NCBI RefSeq assembly: GCF_000789235.1
Contig: NZ_KN525716.1
Coordinates: 1,101,353-1,165,352, forward strand
Direction of reading: 5' to 3'
DNA length: 64,000 bases
DNA from: Wocania ichthyoenteri Th78
GTDB taxonomy: Bacteria > Bacteroidota > Bacteroidia > Flavobacteriales > Flavobacteriaceae
Below, piece by piece: positions 36,920 through 46,017 of this stretch. A program made the position numbers and the translations under genes. Below the pieces are notes generated by a model, which made no database searches, was not told the origin of the DNA, and was given only the letters and a program-made list of their open reading frames with translations. Position 1 is the stretch's first letter; each line of letters opens with the position of its first letter.

Positions 36920-37885
36920 ATGAAAAAAGTCGCTATATTTATACTAGTAATATTTCCAATAGTTGTTTTTGGGCAAACCAAAAAACTATACAGAAAAGCA
37001 ATTAAATCTACTAATCTAAAAGAAAAAATAGAATTATTCACGCAAGTAATTGAACTAGAACCAAAAAATTTCGACGCCTATTTTCATAGAGCTATTGCCA
37101 AAAATGATTTAGGCGATTATAGTGGTGCCATTTTAGATTATTCAAAAATAATTATTTATAAACCTGATGCCGATTCGTACTATAATAGAGGCAATTCTAA
37201 ATTCAGCTTACAAGATTTTTTTGGAGCTAAAGATGATTACGAAAATGCTTTAAAATTAGATTCACAGTTTTTTGATGCTCTATATAATTTGGCTTGCACT
37301 AAATATTATTTAGAAGATTATATAGGTTCAATAACAGATTTAAGTAAAATTATTGAGGTATCACCAACCGAATCTAAAGTTTATACTCAGCGAGCAAATG
37401 CGCTCTTAGCACTTAAAAAATATAAATTAGCATTGCAAGATTTTTCGCTTGCCGTTTTAATTAATCCAAATGCAGACACTTATTACAACCGAGGTTTAAC
37501 GCATTTAAACATTAACTATTATAAACAAGCTAAAAAAGATTTTGATAAATCTTTAAGTTTTGATGATAACAACGCTTCGGCATATTTTTTTAGAGGCGCA
37601 TCGCATTTACTTTTAGGAAAATATAAAAAAGCCATTTCAGACTTTACAACTACTATAGAATATAACGCTTTAGATTATGAAGCTATATTAGGATTAGCTT
37701 TAACCTATTACAAAGTGAATGACTTAAAAAATGCTAAATTAAATTTAAAAAAAGCTGAATCATTATTAGCTCTCGACACAGAAAAAAACATTATTATTGA
37801 ATCTTTTTCTGATACCTATTGGTATAAAAAACAGTTTTACTTTTTCAAACAAAACTTTAATGAGTTAAGTAAATTGAAACTTTAG
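36920..37885 (+). CDS. Tetratricopeptide repeat protein, exported
   Basis: 321 residues. Signal peptide about 1-18 (VAIFILVIFPIVVFGQ). About seven TPR units between 35 and 285, each with the pattern A-x-Y-x3-G/A...A-x2-D-F/Y, for example FDAYFHRAIAKNDLGDYSGAILDYSKII, DSYYNRGNSKFSLQDFFGAKDDYENAL and DTYYNRGLTHLNINYYKQAKKDF. A periplasmic protein-binding scaffold; partners unknown. Its last 4 bases overlap the convergent rsmG stop. Confidence 0.9.
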   Translation: MKKVAIFILVIFPIVVFGQTKKLYRKAIKSTNLKEKIELFTQVIELEPKNFDAYFHRAIAKNDLGDYSGAILDYSKIIIYKPDADSYYNRGNSKFSLQDFFGAKDDYENALKLDSQFFDALYNLACTKYYLEDYIGSITDLSKIIEVSPTESKVYTQRANALLALKKYKLALQDFSLAVLINPNADTYYNRGLTHLNINYYKQAKKDFDKSLSFDDNNASAYFFRGASHLLLGKYKKAISDFTTTIEYNALDYEAILGLALTYYKVNDLKNAKLNLKKAESLLALDTEKNIIIESFSDTYWYKKQFYFFKQNFNELSKLKL

Positions 37886-38511
37886 CCTTTAAACTTTAAA
37901 GGTAAATACACCAATTTTTTAGTTTCGAAAAAGTCTTCGGTATAATAATCGCTTAAATTATAAATAGTTACTGTTTTATAGTTTTGAAGCTCTTCGCTTA
38001 AATCACCTCCTTTTAAATACAAAATTCCGTTTTTTAAATCGTGGTTTTGCTTTTTAGCAATCTTACCTTTTACCCAATGAACAAACGTTGGCATTGCAGC
38101 AACAGCACGACTTATTATAAAATCGTAAGTACCCTTAATATCTTCAACTCTAGAGTGTGTTGTTTTTACATTGGTTAACCCCAAACCTTCTACAACCTCA
38201 TCAACTACTTTTATTTTTTTTGCTATACTATCTACCAAATGAAAAGAACATTCTGGAAATAAAATAGCCAACGGAACACCTGGGAACCCACCACCTGTAC
38301 CAACATCTAAAAATTTAGAACCATCTTTAAACTGTATTAATTTTGCTATTGCCAAAGAATGTAATACATGGCGCAAATAAAGCTCATCAATATCTTTACG
38401 AGATACGACATTAATCTTTAAATTCCAGTCTTTATAAAGTGTTTCTAGCTTTTCGAATTTTTCGATTTGGTCTTCGCTAAGGCTAGGAAAATATTTTAAA
38501 ATAAGCTGCAT
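37882..38511 (-). CDS. rsmG: 16S rRNA (guanine527-N7)-methyltransferase
   Basis: Methylates G527 in the 530 loop of 16S rRNA; loss gives low-level streptomycin resistance in other bacteria. 209 residues, complete. Motif I is KFLDVGTGGGFPGVPLAILFP; NVVSRKDIDELYLRHVLHSLA precedes it, and VEDIKGTYDFIISRAVAAM follows. A -7 box is at 38529-38536 (minus), 17 bases upstream of the ATG. Confidence 0.96.
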   Translation of the reverse strand: MQLILKYFPSLSEDQIEKFEKLETLYKDWNLKINVVSRKDIDELYLRHVLHSLAIAKLIQFKDGSKFLDVGTGGGFPGVPLAILFPECSFHLVDSIAKKIKVVDEVVEGLGLTNVKTTHSRVEDIKGTYDFIISRAVAAMPTFVHWVKGKIAKKQNHDLKNGILYLKGGDLSEELQNYKTVTIYNLSDYYTEDFFETKKLVYLPLKFKG

Positions 38512-38528
38512 TGATGTTAAATTTTCAA

Positions 38529-38536
38529 CAAAAATA
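38529..38536 (-). promoter_or_regulatory. Bacteroidota -7 box for rsmG
   Basis: TATTTTTG on the minus strand, a match to TAnnTTTG, with a TTTG 23 bases further upstream as a possible -33 element. Confidence 0.5.
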
Positions 38537-38593
38537 TACTTTTTATGTGCATATTTTTACAAAAAAACGTTATTACTTCAGTTGGTTTATAAC

Positions 38594-38601
38594 TATATTT
38601 G
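38594..38601 (+). promoter_or_regulatory. Bacteroidota -7 box for the desaturase gene
   Basis: TATATTTG, a perfect match to TAnnTTTG, 50 bases before the ATG at 38652. Confidence 0.55.
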
Positions 38602-38651
38602 CCACAGGTATGATCAACTTTTTTATTTTAATCATATTTTAAATTAATAGC

Positions 38652-39746
38652 ATGACAAAACAAACGCTTTCTTTTTCAAGAAAAGACTCAGCAAAATTTT
38701 TTAAAACTCTAAATAAACGTGTTAACGATTATTTTAAAGAGAACAATATAAAACGTACAGGAAATTGGAAATTATACATAAAGGCAATCGTAATGTTTTC
38801 TTTATTAATAGTTCCAGTAGTTTTAATATTAACTAACGACTTACCTGCTTGGGCACAAATTATTTTAATGATGGTTGTTGGCGTTGGTATGGCAGGTGTT
38901 GGTATGAATGTAATGCACGATGCTAATCACGGCTCTTTTTCAAGCAAAAAATGGGTTAATAAATTAATGGGGAGTAGCATTTATATTTTAGCAGGTAACG
39001 ATTATAATTGGAAAGTACAACACAATGTATTACATCATACATACACCAATATTCAAGGACATGATGAAGATATTGATGCGGGTAGAATTATTCGTTTTTC
39101 TAAACATACTAAATGGCTAAAAATTCATAAGTATCAAAAATATTATGCCTTCTTTTTATATGGTTTGTTAACTGTAAATTGGGCTATTACGACAGATTTT
39201 ATTCAATCATATCAATACTTAAAAAGAAAATTAGCATACGGCAAACTTCCTAATCCAGCAACACAATGGACAAAATTAATTATTGGTAAAATAGTATATT
39301 ATGCTATCTGGATTGTTTTACCCATATCTTTAGGATTTGCATGGTGGCAAGTTTTAATAGGCTTTTTAGTTATGCACTACACCGCAGGCATCATTTTAAG
39401 TGTAATATTCCAATTAGCACACGTAATGCCTAATACCGAAATGCCTTTACCAGACGAAAATGGTAACATGAAAAACACTTGGGCCATTCATCAATTATTT
39501 ACAACGTCTAATTTTTCACCTAAAAGCTGGATAGTAGAATTTTATACTGGTGGGTTAAACAGACAAGTAGAGCACCACTTATTTGCAAACATTAGTCATA
39601 TACATTACAGACACATTGCTAAAATAGTTAAAGAAACAGCTAATGAGTTTAGCTTACCATACAACGAATATAACACGTTTTGGAAAGCCATAGCAGAACA
39701 TTACAACCAATTAAAAGTACTAGGACAAAAACCTAGTTTAGCCTAA
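38652..39746 (+). CDS. Membrane fatty acid (acyl-CoA/acyl-lipid) desaturase
   Basis: Di-iron membrane desaturase, 364 residues. All three histidine boxes are present: HDANHG (about 98), HNVLHHTYTN (about 126) and QVEHHLF (about 314). Hydrophobic pairs lie before box 1 (AIVMFSLLIVPVVLILT; AQIILMMVVGVGMAGVG) and between boxes 2 and 3. It most resembles front-end or delta-9 acyl-lipid desaturases; no cytochrome b5 domain is fused. Likely introduces a double bond to keep membranes fluid. The aminotransferase gene starts 29 bp downstream on the same strand. Confidence 0.92.
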   Translation: MTKQTLSFSRKDSAKFFKTLNKRVNDYFKENNIKRTGNWKLYIKAIVMFSLLIVPVVLILTNDLPAWAQIILMMVVGVGMAGVGMNVMHDANHGSFSSKKWVNKLMGSSIYILAGNDYNWKVQHNVLHHTYTNIQGHDEDIDAGRIIRFSKHTKWLKIHKYQKYYAFFLYGLLTVNWAITTDFIQSYQYLKRKLAYGKLPNPATQWTKLIIGKIVYYAIWIVLPISLGFAWWQVLIGFLVMHYTAGIILSVIFQLAHVMPNTEMPLPDENGNMKNTWAIHQLFTTSNFSPKSWIVEFYTGGLNRQVEHHLFANISHIHYRHIAKIVKETANEFSLPYNEYNTFWKAIAEHYNQLKVLGQKPSLA

Positions 39747-39775
39747 ACTTCATATTTACCATTTAAATACATTAC

Positions 39776-40960
39776 ATGCAATTATTATCTGATAGAATTT
39801 TAAACATGGCTACGTCTGCAACGTTAGCAATGGCAGCAAAAGCAAGAGAGCTTAGAGGCGAAGGAAAAGATATTATTGGCTTAAGCCTTGGTGAACCAGA
39901 TTTTAATACACCTGATTTTATTAAGGAAGCCGCAATACAAGCTATTAATGATGACTATAATTCTTACACACCAGTTGATGGGTATGTTGAATTAAAAGAA
40001 GCCATAATTACAAAGTTTAAGCGCGATAATGGTTTAACTTATACCCTACCACAAATTGTAGTATCAACAGGTGCAAAACAATGCCTAGCAAACATAGCTG
40101 CTGTTATGCTAAATACTGGTGACGAGGTGCTTTTACCGTGTCCATATTGGGTAAGTTATGCCGATATAGTAAAGTTAAATGATGGTGTTCCCGTTGAAGT
40201 TAAAACATCTATCGATACCGATTTTAAAATGACAGCAACACAACTTGAAGCTGCCATTACACCAAAAACTAAAATGATTTGGTTTAGCTCGCCTTGTAAC
40301 CCAAGTGGATCTATTTACAGTAAAGAAGAATTAAGAGCTTTAGCTGATGTATTGGTAAAGCATCCTAATATTTATGTGGTTTCAGATGAAATTTACGAAC
40401 ATATAAATTATGTTGGTGGTCATGCAAGTATGGCTCAATTTGAAGATATGTACGACCGCACCATTACAGTAAATGGCGTGTCAAAAGCATTTGCTATGAC
40501 GGGATGGCGTGTTGGATATATTGGCGCTCCAGAAAAAATAGCCCGTGCTTGTAACAAAATGCAAGGGCAAATTACAAGTGGCACAAACTGTATTGCACAA
40601 CGTGCAGTAATTACAGCCTTAAACGAATCGCCATCTCGTGTACAATACATGATTGATGAGTTTAAAGTACGTCGTGATTTAATTCTAGATTTATTAAACG
40701 ATATTGAAGGATTTAAAACCAATACTCCAGAAGGTGCGTTTTATGTATTCCCTAACGTAACCCATTTCTTTGGAAAAACATTACGCGGAAAAACTATAAA
40801 CAATGCTACCGCTTTTTCTTTGTATTTATTAGAAGAAGCACTTGTAGCTACCGTTACTGGTGAAGCTTTTGGAAATCCTGATTGTATTCGTATTTCTTAT
40901 GCAGCTTCACAAGAACAAATTATTGAAGCTATTAAACGTATTAAAGAAGCGGTAAGTTAA
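39776..40960 (+). CDS. Aspartate aminotransferase, PLP-dependent class I
   Basis: 394 residues of fold type I, subgroup I-gamma aminotransferases, probably aspartate/prephenate or broad aromatic specificity. Motifs: LGEPDFNTPDFIKEAA near the N-terminus, GAKQCLANI for phosphate, SSPCNPSGSIY, SDEIYEHINY, and PLP lysine in NGVSKAFAMTGWRVGYIG. The terminal CIRISYAAS includes the substrate-binding arginine. Followed by a strong terminator. Confidence 0.92.
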   Translation: MQLLSDRILNMATSATLAMAAKARELRGEGKDIIGLSLGEPDFNTPDFIKEAAIQAINDDYNSYTPVDGYVELKEAIITKFKRDNGLTYTLPQIVVSTGAKQCLANIAAVMLNTGDEVLLPCPYWVSYADIVKLNDGVPVEVKTSIDTDFKMTATQLEAAITPKTKMIWFSSPCNPSGSIYSKEELRALADVLVKHPNIYVVSDEIYEHINYVGGHASMAQFEDMYDRTITVNGVSKAFAMTGWRVGYIGAPEKIARACNKMQGQITSGTNCIAQRAVITALNESPSRVQYMIDEFKVRRDLILDLLNDIEGFKTNTPEGAFYVFPNVTHFFGKTLRGKTINNATAFSLYLLEEALVATVTGEAFGNPDCIRISYAASQEQIIEAIKRIKEAVS

Positions 40961-40990
40961 AAACTTATTTTATTAAATTATAATATTCTC

Positions 40991-41027
40991 AGACTTGTTA
41001 GGTTTTAAAACCTAACAAGTCTTTTTT
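40991..41027 (+). terminator. Strong terminator, near-perfect 30-bp palindrome
   Basis: GACTTGTTAGGTTTT meets its exact reverse complement with no loop bases, then six T. It is shared by the aminotransferase and the convergent small gene ending at 41026. Confidence 0.93.
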
Positions 41028-41286
41028 AATTGAAAATATAAAGAAAAAACAATGCCAAAATTATTATAAACATCGCAAATATTTGTTTCTTTCTTATTTG
41101 TTTCTGTTCTCGTTTCATTCTTTCTTTAATTTCTTTTAATTGCTCAGGTGTTGCTTCAGGAAATTCAGCTAATTTAACATTAGAGTAACTTCCAGTCAAT
41201 CCACCTCTTTCTTTTCTCTTCGATACAAGATCTCTATTATTTTTTAATGAGTTATTTGCAGCCATCATTGACCCTTCTCCTCCCAT
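41026..41286 (-). CDS. Conserved small membrane protein of unknown function
   Basis: 86 residues. The N-terminal half is polar, with GGEGSMMAANNSLKNNRDLVSKR; the middle is a highly charged helix (ATPEQLKEIKERMKREQKQIRKK) and the end is a single membrane helix (IFAMFIIILALFFLYIFN). Such tail-anchored proteins occur in flavobacteria without assigned role. Start chosen at ATG 41286. Confidence 0.7.
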   Translation of the reverse strand: MGGEGSMMAANNSLKNNRDLVSKRKERGGLTGSYSNVKLAEFPEATPEQLKEIKERMKREQKQIRKKQIFAMFIIILALFFLYIFN

Positions 41287-41502
41287 AATTTCTAAAATTT
41301 AAAAGTGAAACAATATTAAAGTTTAATATATAAATTGACACTCAACAAACCATAGTCTATTGGTTCAATTAATAAAATATAAAAGATTATTTTGAGGTAA
41401 GCTCAAAGATTATCAGTTAACAATCGTAAAAAGCTGCTTTATATAATAAGTAGCATATCTTACAAAAATGTTACACTTTTAAATTGTAAAATTATATATT
41501 AC

Positions 41503-41754
41503 TTAAGAATAAATCGCTATAAAAATAACAGCAAATGCAGCTACTTTTAAAATCGTTTCTATACTTGAAGTAAATTGATATTGACATGTTTTTAAACGCT
41601 GTCTCATGCCAAAAAGAGATTGTGAAGTTGTATAGTTTAAATTCTTTTTTACTAGTTTTTTGTAATTAGAATTTAATAAGCCTTCTGGCTTAATGTGTTT
41701 TTTAATTACTTTAGGTTCTGGTTCTAAATCTTCTACTTTTAATACTAATTCCAT
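41503..41754 (-). CDS. Small hypothetical membrane-anchored protein
   Basis: 83 residues. Polar N-terminus (ELVLKVEDLEPEPKVIKKHIKPEG), then a basic stretch KLVKKNLNYTTSQSLFGMRQRLK with a cysteine, and a C-terminal hydrophobic helix (ILKVAAFAVIFIAIYS). No family recognised. The upstream region 41755-41927 contains no other gene. Confidence 0.55.
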   Translation of the reverse strand: MELVLKVEDLEPEPKVIKKHIKPEGLLNSNYKKLVKKNLNYTTSQSLFGMRQRLKTCQYQFTSSIETILKVAAFAVIFIAIYS

Positions 41755-41927
41755 GATGTTATTTTTTTAATACTGAAACAAGTTCAGCACATGTTGGTTT
41801 ATATAAAAAAGACGATTAACCAATAAAAATGTTACATCATAGATTTTATAAGCTATTAAAAATCAAACACAAAGGAAGCTTAACATTTATAAATACTGAT
41901 AAATATTAATTTTAAAAAAGTTATTAA

Positions 41928-42089
41928 TTAGTCAAAGCTTCTATTTCTTTTGTATTCGAAAATTGCTAAAAATCCAGCTAAAACAAAAAGCATTATAGCT
42001 TTAAAATAATCATCAATAACTAATATTCTATCTAAATTCAGAATCAATATAACCACAACAACTGATACTAATGTTACTAATTTCTTCAT
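41928..42089 (-). CDS. 53-residue two-helix membrane protein
   Basis: ATG at 42089. The product begins MKKLVTLVSVVVVILILNLD, followed by a short polar turn (RILVIDDYF) and a second hydrophobic helix (AIMLFVLAGFLAIF), ending in YKRNRSFD. Basic residues at both ends suggest that both termini face the cytoplasm. Whether it is made is uncertain; base composition matches neighbouring genes. Confidence 0.5.
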   Translation of the reverse strand: MKKLVTLVSVVVVILILNLDRILVIDDYFKAIMLFVLAGFLAIFEYKRNRSFD

Positions 42090-42303
42090 TTATATTTTTT
42101 TAGGTTAAGTTTATTTTTAATTACAATACGCATCAATATTTATACCAAAAACACTATTCACCTTAAAAGATAATATAGGTTAGTGTTTGATGTTTCAAAT
42201 CGAATTTATACTAGACAAAAGATTATAAAATGAGAGCGAGCTATAATCTTATAACAAATAAACGAAACCTCTAAAGGTTAATTGTAAAAAAAGAGTTAAA
42301 TTA
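42090..42303. other. Gap downstream of trkH with a weak terminator-like hairpin
   Basis: The only structure I see is AAGATTATA/TATAATCTT (42219-42250) with a 14-base loop, followed on the minus strand by TTGT, and a small AACCT/AGGTT hairpin at about 42270-42282. One of these may end the trkAH message. Confidence 0.4.
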
Positions 42304-43797
42304 TTATCTATTTCGCCAAAAGAAAGGTGTAAATAAAATAAGTACTGTAAAAAGTTCCAAACGCCCTATTAGCATTAAAAAACTACACCACCATTTGCCA
42401 ATGTTAGGCAAATTAGCATAGTTATTTACGGGTCCAAAATCGCCTAAAGCAGGTCCAACATTCCCTAAGCTTGATGCCGCTAAACCAATTGAAGATTGAA
42501 AATCTATTTCCATCATAGAAAACCCTAAAGCACCAACAATAAAGGATAACATATATAATATAAAAAAGGCAAGAACATTAAATACAATATCGCCAGAAAT
42601 TGATTTTGTGTTATAACGTACTGGTATAATAGCATTTGGATGTAAGGTTCGTTTAAATTCTAAAAAACCATTTTTAATTAGTATTAAATGACGAACTACT
42701 TTTACACCACCAGATGTACTACCTGCCGACCCGCCTAAAAACATAAGCCCGAAAAAAAACACAACCAAAAAAGGAGTCCACATAGTAAAGTCAGCAGTCA
42801 CAAAACCAGTAGTTGTAATTACCGATAACACTTGAAATAACCCATGCCTGAAAGCACTTTCTGCTTCACCCCAAACCATAGGATGCGCAATAGATGATGC
42901 CAATATATTTGCTCTAAAATATATGATGAGTGCAGCTATAATTGTAAAAACAGTTATAAATTTAAAATAGAGTTTAAATTCTTCGTCATGTATTATTTTT
43001 TGAATTTTTCCTTTAAACGCAAAATAACTTAGTACAAAATTTGTACCAGCCAAAAACATAAAAACAATAATAATATATTGAATAATAGGCTGGTCATTCC
43101 AATAGGCTACACTTGCATTTTTAGTTGAAAAACCACCTGTTGACAGCGTACATAAGGCATGATTAATAGCATCAAAAAAAGACATACCTGCTACTTGTAA
43201 TAATATAGTTTCCGCAGCAGTATATCCAAAATAGATAAGCCATAAACGTTTAGCAGTATCTGTAATTCTTGGGTGCAATTTATCGGCACTTGGCCCAGGA
43301 GCCTCGGCTGCAAACAACTGCATCCCTCCTATTCCCAGTAATGGTAAAATAGCAATAGCGAGTACAATAATTCCCATACCACCAATCCAGTGTGTTAAAC
43401 TGCGCCAAAACAAAACACCTTTAGGCACTGCTTCTATATCATTTAAAATAGTAGCACCAGTAGTTGTAAAACCAGACATGGTTTCGAAAAAAGCATTTAC
43501 AAAACTCGGGATACTTCCTGTAAAAATATAAGGTAACGTACCTGCAAGAGCCATAATAATCCAGCCAAAGGTTACAACAATATAACCTTCACGCTTATTC
43601 ATTTCTTTTTTATGGCGTCTGGTAAAAAACATAACCAGTACTCCAGCTATTAATGTTACAATACCTGCTAAAAATAACTGCAGTGTAACACCATCTTTAT
43701 AAATTAAACTAATGAGCGATGCTAGTAACACAAAACCACCATTGAATAATAGAAGTAACCCGAAAAAATGAAAAATGATTTTGTAATTAAGTTTCAT
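42304..43797 (-). CDS. trkH: Trk/Ktr potassium uptake protein, TrkH family
   Basis: Membrane K+ channel subunit, 497 residues, with the four M1-P-M2 units of the family. The pore-loop glycines are visible as MSGFTTTGATIL, CTLSTGGFSTKNAS, ITTTGFVTADF and AASSLGNVGPALG. The last segment SFLMLIGRLELFTVLILF is the standard C-terminus. Works with the regulatory ring protein TrkA encoded 3 bp upstream on the same strand. Confidence 0.96.
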   Translation of the reverse strand: MKLNYKIIFHFFGLLLLFNGGFVLLASLISLIYKDGVTLQLFLAGIVTLIAGVLVMFFTRRHKKEMNKREGYIVVTFGWIIMALAGTLPYIFTGSIPSFVNAFFETMSGFTTTGATILNDIEAVPKGVLFWRSLTHWIGGMGIIVLAIAILPLLGIGGMQLFAAEAPGPSADKLHPRITDTAKRLWLIYFGYTAAETILLQVAGMSFFDAINHALCTLSTGGFSTKNASVAYWNDQPIIQYIIIVFMFLAGTNFVLSYFAFKGKIQKIIHDEEFKLYFKFITVFTIIAALIIYFRANILASSIAHPMVWGEAESAFRHGLFQVLSVITTTGFVTADFTMWTPFLVVFFFGLMFLGGSAGSTSGGVKVVRHLILIKNGFLEFKRTLHPNAIIPVRYNTKSISGDIVFNVLAFFILYMLSFIVGALGFSMMEIDFQSSIGLAASSLGNVGPALGDFGPVNNYANLPNIGKWWCSFLMLIGRLELFTVLILFTPFFWRNR

Positions 43798-43800
43798 GTT

Positions 43801-45150
43801 TTAGAGGAATAACTTTTCCACACCTTTTATAGATTTAAGTAAGCTACAAACCACTACACGATCGCCTTCTTGAATTTTAAAATCGCCTAAAGCGATTAAA
43901 CCTACTCCATTTCTAATAACACCTCCAATAATTGCTGATCGCGGAAAATCAATATCTTTTATAACTTTATTGCATATAACTGATGTTGCTTTAACTTCAA
44001 ACTCTAATAACTCCGCATTCATGTTATTTAATTTGGTCATGGCAACCACTTCTCCTTTTCGTATGTACCTAAAAATATTATTTGCGGCTAATAGTTTTTT
44101 ATTGATAAGTGTATCGATACCGATGGATTGAGATAATTCAAAATAATCCATATTTTCAACCAAAGCAATAGATTTTTTTACACCTTTAGATTTAGCGACT
44201 AAACAAGACATTATATTTGTTTCGGAATTATCGCCAACAGCAATAAAAGCATCCATATCACTAATGTTTTCTTCATCTAACAAATCTACATTTCTACCAT
44301 CACTATTAATTACTAAAACGTTTGGTAAAGCATCAGCAATATCAAAAGCCCGTTCTTTATTTCCTTCAAAAAGCTTAACATTAAATCCTTTTTCACTTAA
44401 ATCTCTTGCCGATTTATATCCTATTTGTGTGCCTCCAAGAATCATCACATTTTTAATTTCTGCATTTGCTTTTCCTGTAAGTTTACAAAGTTCGTCGGCA
44501 CCACCTTCAGAGGTTATAAATACTACATTATCACCTTCTTTAAACTTAGTATCTCCCCGAGGAATGATAGTAAACTGAGTTCCTGCACGTTGAATAGCAA
44601 TAGGTACAAAGTGAATTTCTGGAAAAATTTTAGCCGCTTGTTTTACCTTTTTACCAATAAAAGAAGCCTCTTTAGACAAGGTTAAACCCGCCATTGTAAG
44701 CGCTCCTTCTTCAAACTCGTAGTTATCATTAAAAGAAGATGGTTTAAGCGATAATTCAATCTCTGAAGCCGCTAAAGCTTCAGGAGAAATAAGCTCATCA
44801 ATTCCAAATTTGGTAAATCCAACTTCATCTTTATGATTTATAAATTCGGTATTAGATATTCTTGCAATGGTACGTTTTGAGCCTAATTGTTTGGCAAGCA
44901 CGCAAACTGTAATATTAGTAGTTTCAGATGCTGTTACACCAATTAATAAATCGCTTGTATCAACTCGTGCATCTTTTAAAATAGCTATTGATGTCGCATC
45001 TCCTTTAATAACTTTTATATCTAAATGGGTATCGGCATAAGCAAGACTATCTTTATTTGTGTCTATCAGAGTAATCTCTTGAGATTCATAAGACAGTAAT
45101 TTTGCTAAATGAAATCCAACTTCACCAGCCCCAGCAATAATAATTTTCAT
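43801..45150 (-). CDS. trkA: Trk system potassium transporter peripheral subunit TrkA
   Basis: 449-residue cytoplasmic gating protein with two RCK units. Each has an NAD-binding Rossmann domain and a TrkA-C domain. The first is MKIIIAGAGEVGFHLAKLLS; the second glycine-rich loop is VMILGGTQIGYKSA, less canonical. The acidic strand ends EITLIDTNKD and VKLFEGNKER. TrkA and TrkH are separated by 3 bp and form one operon, with a -7 box at 45176-45183. Confidence 0.96.
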   Translation of the reverse strand: MKIIIAGAGEVGFHLAKLLSYESQEITLIDTNKDSLAYADTHLDIKVIKGDATSIAILKDARVDTSDLLIGVTASETTNITVCVLAKQLGSKRTIARISNTEFINHKDEVGFTKFGIDELISPEALAASEIELSLKPSSFNDNYEFEEGALTMAGLTLSKEASFIGKKVKQAAKIFPEIHFVPIAIQRAGTQFTIIPRGDTKFKEGDNVVFITSEGGADELCKLTGKANAEIKNVMILGGTQIGYKSARDLSEKGFNVKLFEGNKERAFDIADALPNVLVINSDGRNVDLLDEENISDMDAFIAVGDNSETNIMSCLVAKSKGVKKSIALVENMDYFELSQSIGIDTLINKKLLAANNIFRYIRKGEVVAMTKLNNMNAELLEFEVKATSVICNKVIKDIDFPRSAIIGGVIRNGVGLIALGDFKIQEGDRVVVCSLLKSIKGVEKLFL

Positions 45151-45175
45151 TATTTATATATCATAAAAAGTATAA

Positions 45176-45183
45176 CAAATATA
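45176..45183 (-). promoter_or_regulatory. Bacteroidota -7 box for trkAH
   Basis: TATATTTG on the minus strand, a perfect match to TAnnTTTG, 25 bases upstream of the trkA ATG. Confidence 0.6.
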
Positions 45184-45238
45184 CTATAAAATAAATATTG
45201 CTACGCCACTAATAGTCAATATAATATTTGCAAACCTA

Positions 45239-45270
45239 TTGCATTATGCTTTTCTAAAAGTTTATATTTG
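45239..45270 (+). promoter_or_regulatory. Promoter of ubiE-porT (-33 TTG and -7 TATATTTG)
   Basis: TTG at 45239-45241, then 21 bases, then a perfect -7 box TATATTTG at 45263-45270. This fits the Bacteroidota sigma-ABfr spacing. It shows that the TTG at 45239 belongs to the promoter and that the gene starts at TTG 45287, only a few bases after the expected transcript start. Confidence 0.7.
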
Positions 45271-45286
45271 TCCAAAATTTACAGAT

Positions 45287-46015
45287 TTGTCAAAAATTAA
45301 ACCGTACAAGAATAGCGAATTAGGAAAAAAGGAGCAGGTTACCAAAATGTTTGATACCATTTCTGGTGATTACGATGGGTTAAACCGTGTGATTTCTTTT
45401 GGAATAGATATTAAATGGCGCAAAAAAGTGGTGAAATTAGTTAAAGAAAAAAAACCAGAAACCATTTTAGATATTGCTACAGGAACTGGAGATTTAGCTA
45501 TTAATTTAGCAGAAACCGATGCCACCAAAATTGTTGGATTAGATATTAGCAGTGGCATGTTAGACATTGGTAAAGAAAAGATTAAAAAGAAAGGTTTAGA
45601 ACAAAAAATTGATATGGTTTTAGGCGATTCTGAAAATATGCCTTTTAAAGATAATACCTTTGATGCCATTACTGTTGCCTTTGGTGTACGTAATTTTGAA
45701 ACCTTAGAAAATGGCTTAAAAGAAATACTTAGAGTTTTAAAGCCTAACGGCATTTTTGTAATTTTAGAAACATCGATGCCAGATAAAACACCTTATAAAC
45801 AAGGCTACAATTTTTACACAAAAAACATTTTACCAGTTATTGGCAGAGTGTTTTCTAAAGATAGAAGTGCATATAAATATTTGTGCGAATCGGCGTCTGT
45901 TTTTCCATATGGTGAAGCTTTAAACAATATTTTACGAGAAATTGGGTTTATTAATGTTGAAGATTTTCCGCAAACCTTTGGAGTAGCGACTATCTATACA
46001 GCATCAAAACAATAA
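45287..46015 (+). CDS. ubiE: Demethylmenaquinone methyltransferase
   Basis: Last step of menaquinone synthesis, using S-adenosylmethionine. 242 residues from TTG at 45287 (SKIKPYKNSELGKKEQVTKMF), the usual family start. The frame is open to 45239, but that region is the promoter. UbiE signatures: FDTISGDYDGLNRVISFGIDIKWRK, motif I LDIATGTGDLAI, and the second signature GVRNFETLENGLKEILRVLKPNG. It supplies the quinone used by NQR. The porT gene begins 2 bases after the stop. Confidence 0.95.
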   Translation: MSKIKPYKNSELGKKEQVTKMFDTISGDYDGLNRVISFGIDIKWRKKVVKLVKEKKPETILDIATGTGDLAINLAETDATKIVGLDISSGMLDIGKEKIKKKGLEQKIDMVLGDSENMPFKDNTFDAITVAFGVRNFETLENGLKEILRVLKPNGIFVILETSMPDKTPYKQGYNFYTKNILPVIGRVFSKDRSAYKYLCESASVFPYGEALNNILREIGFINVEDFPQTFGVATIYTASKQ

Positions 46016-46017
46016 AA

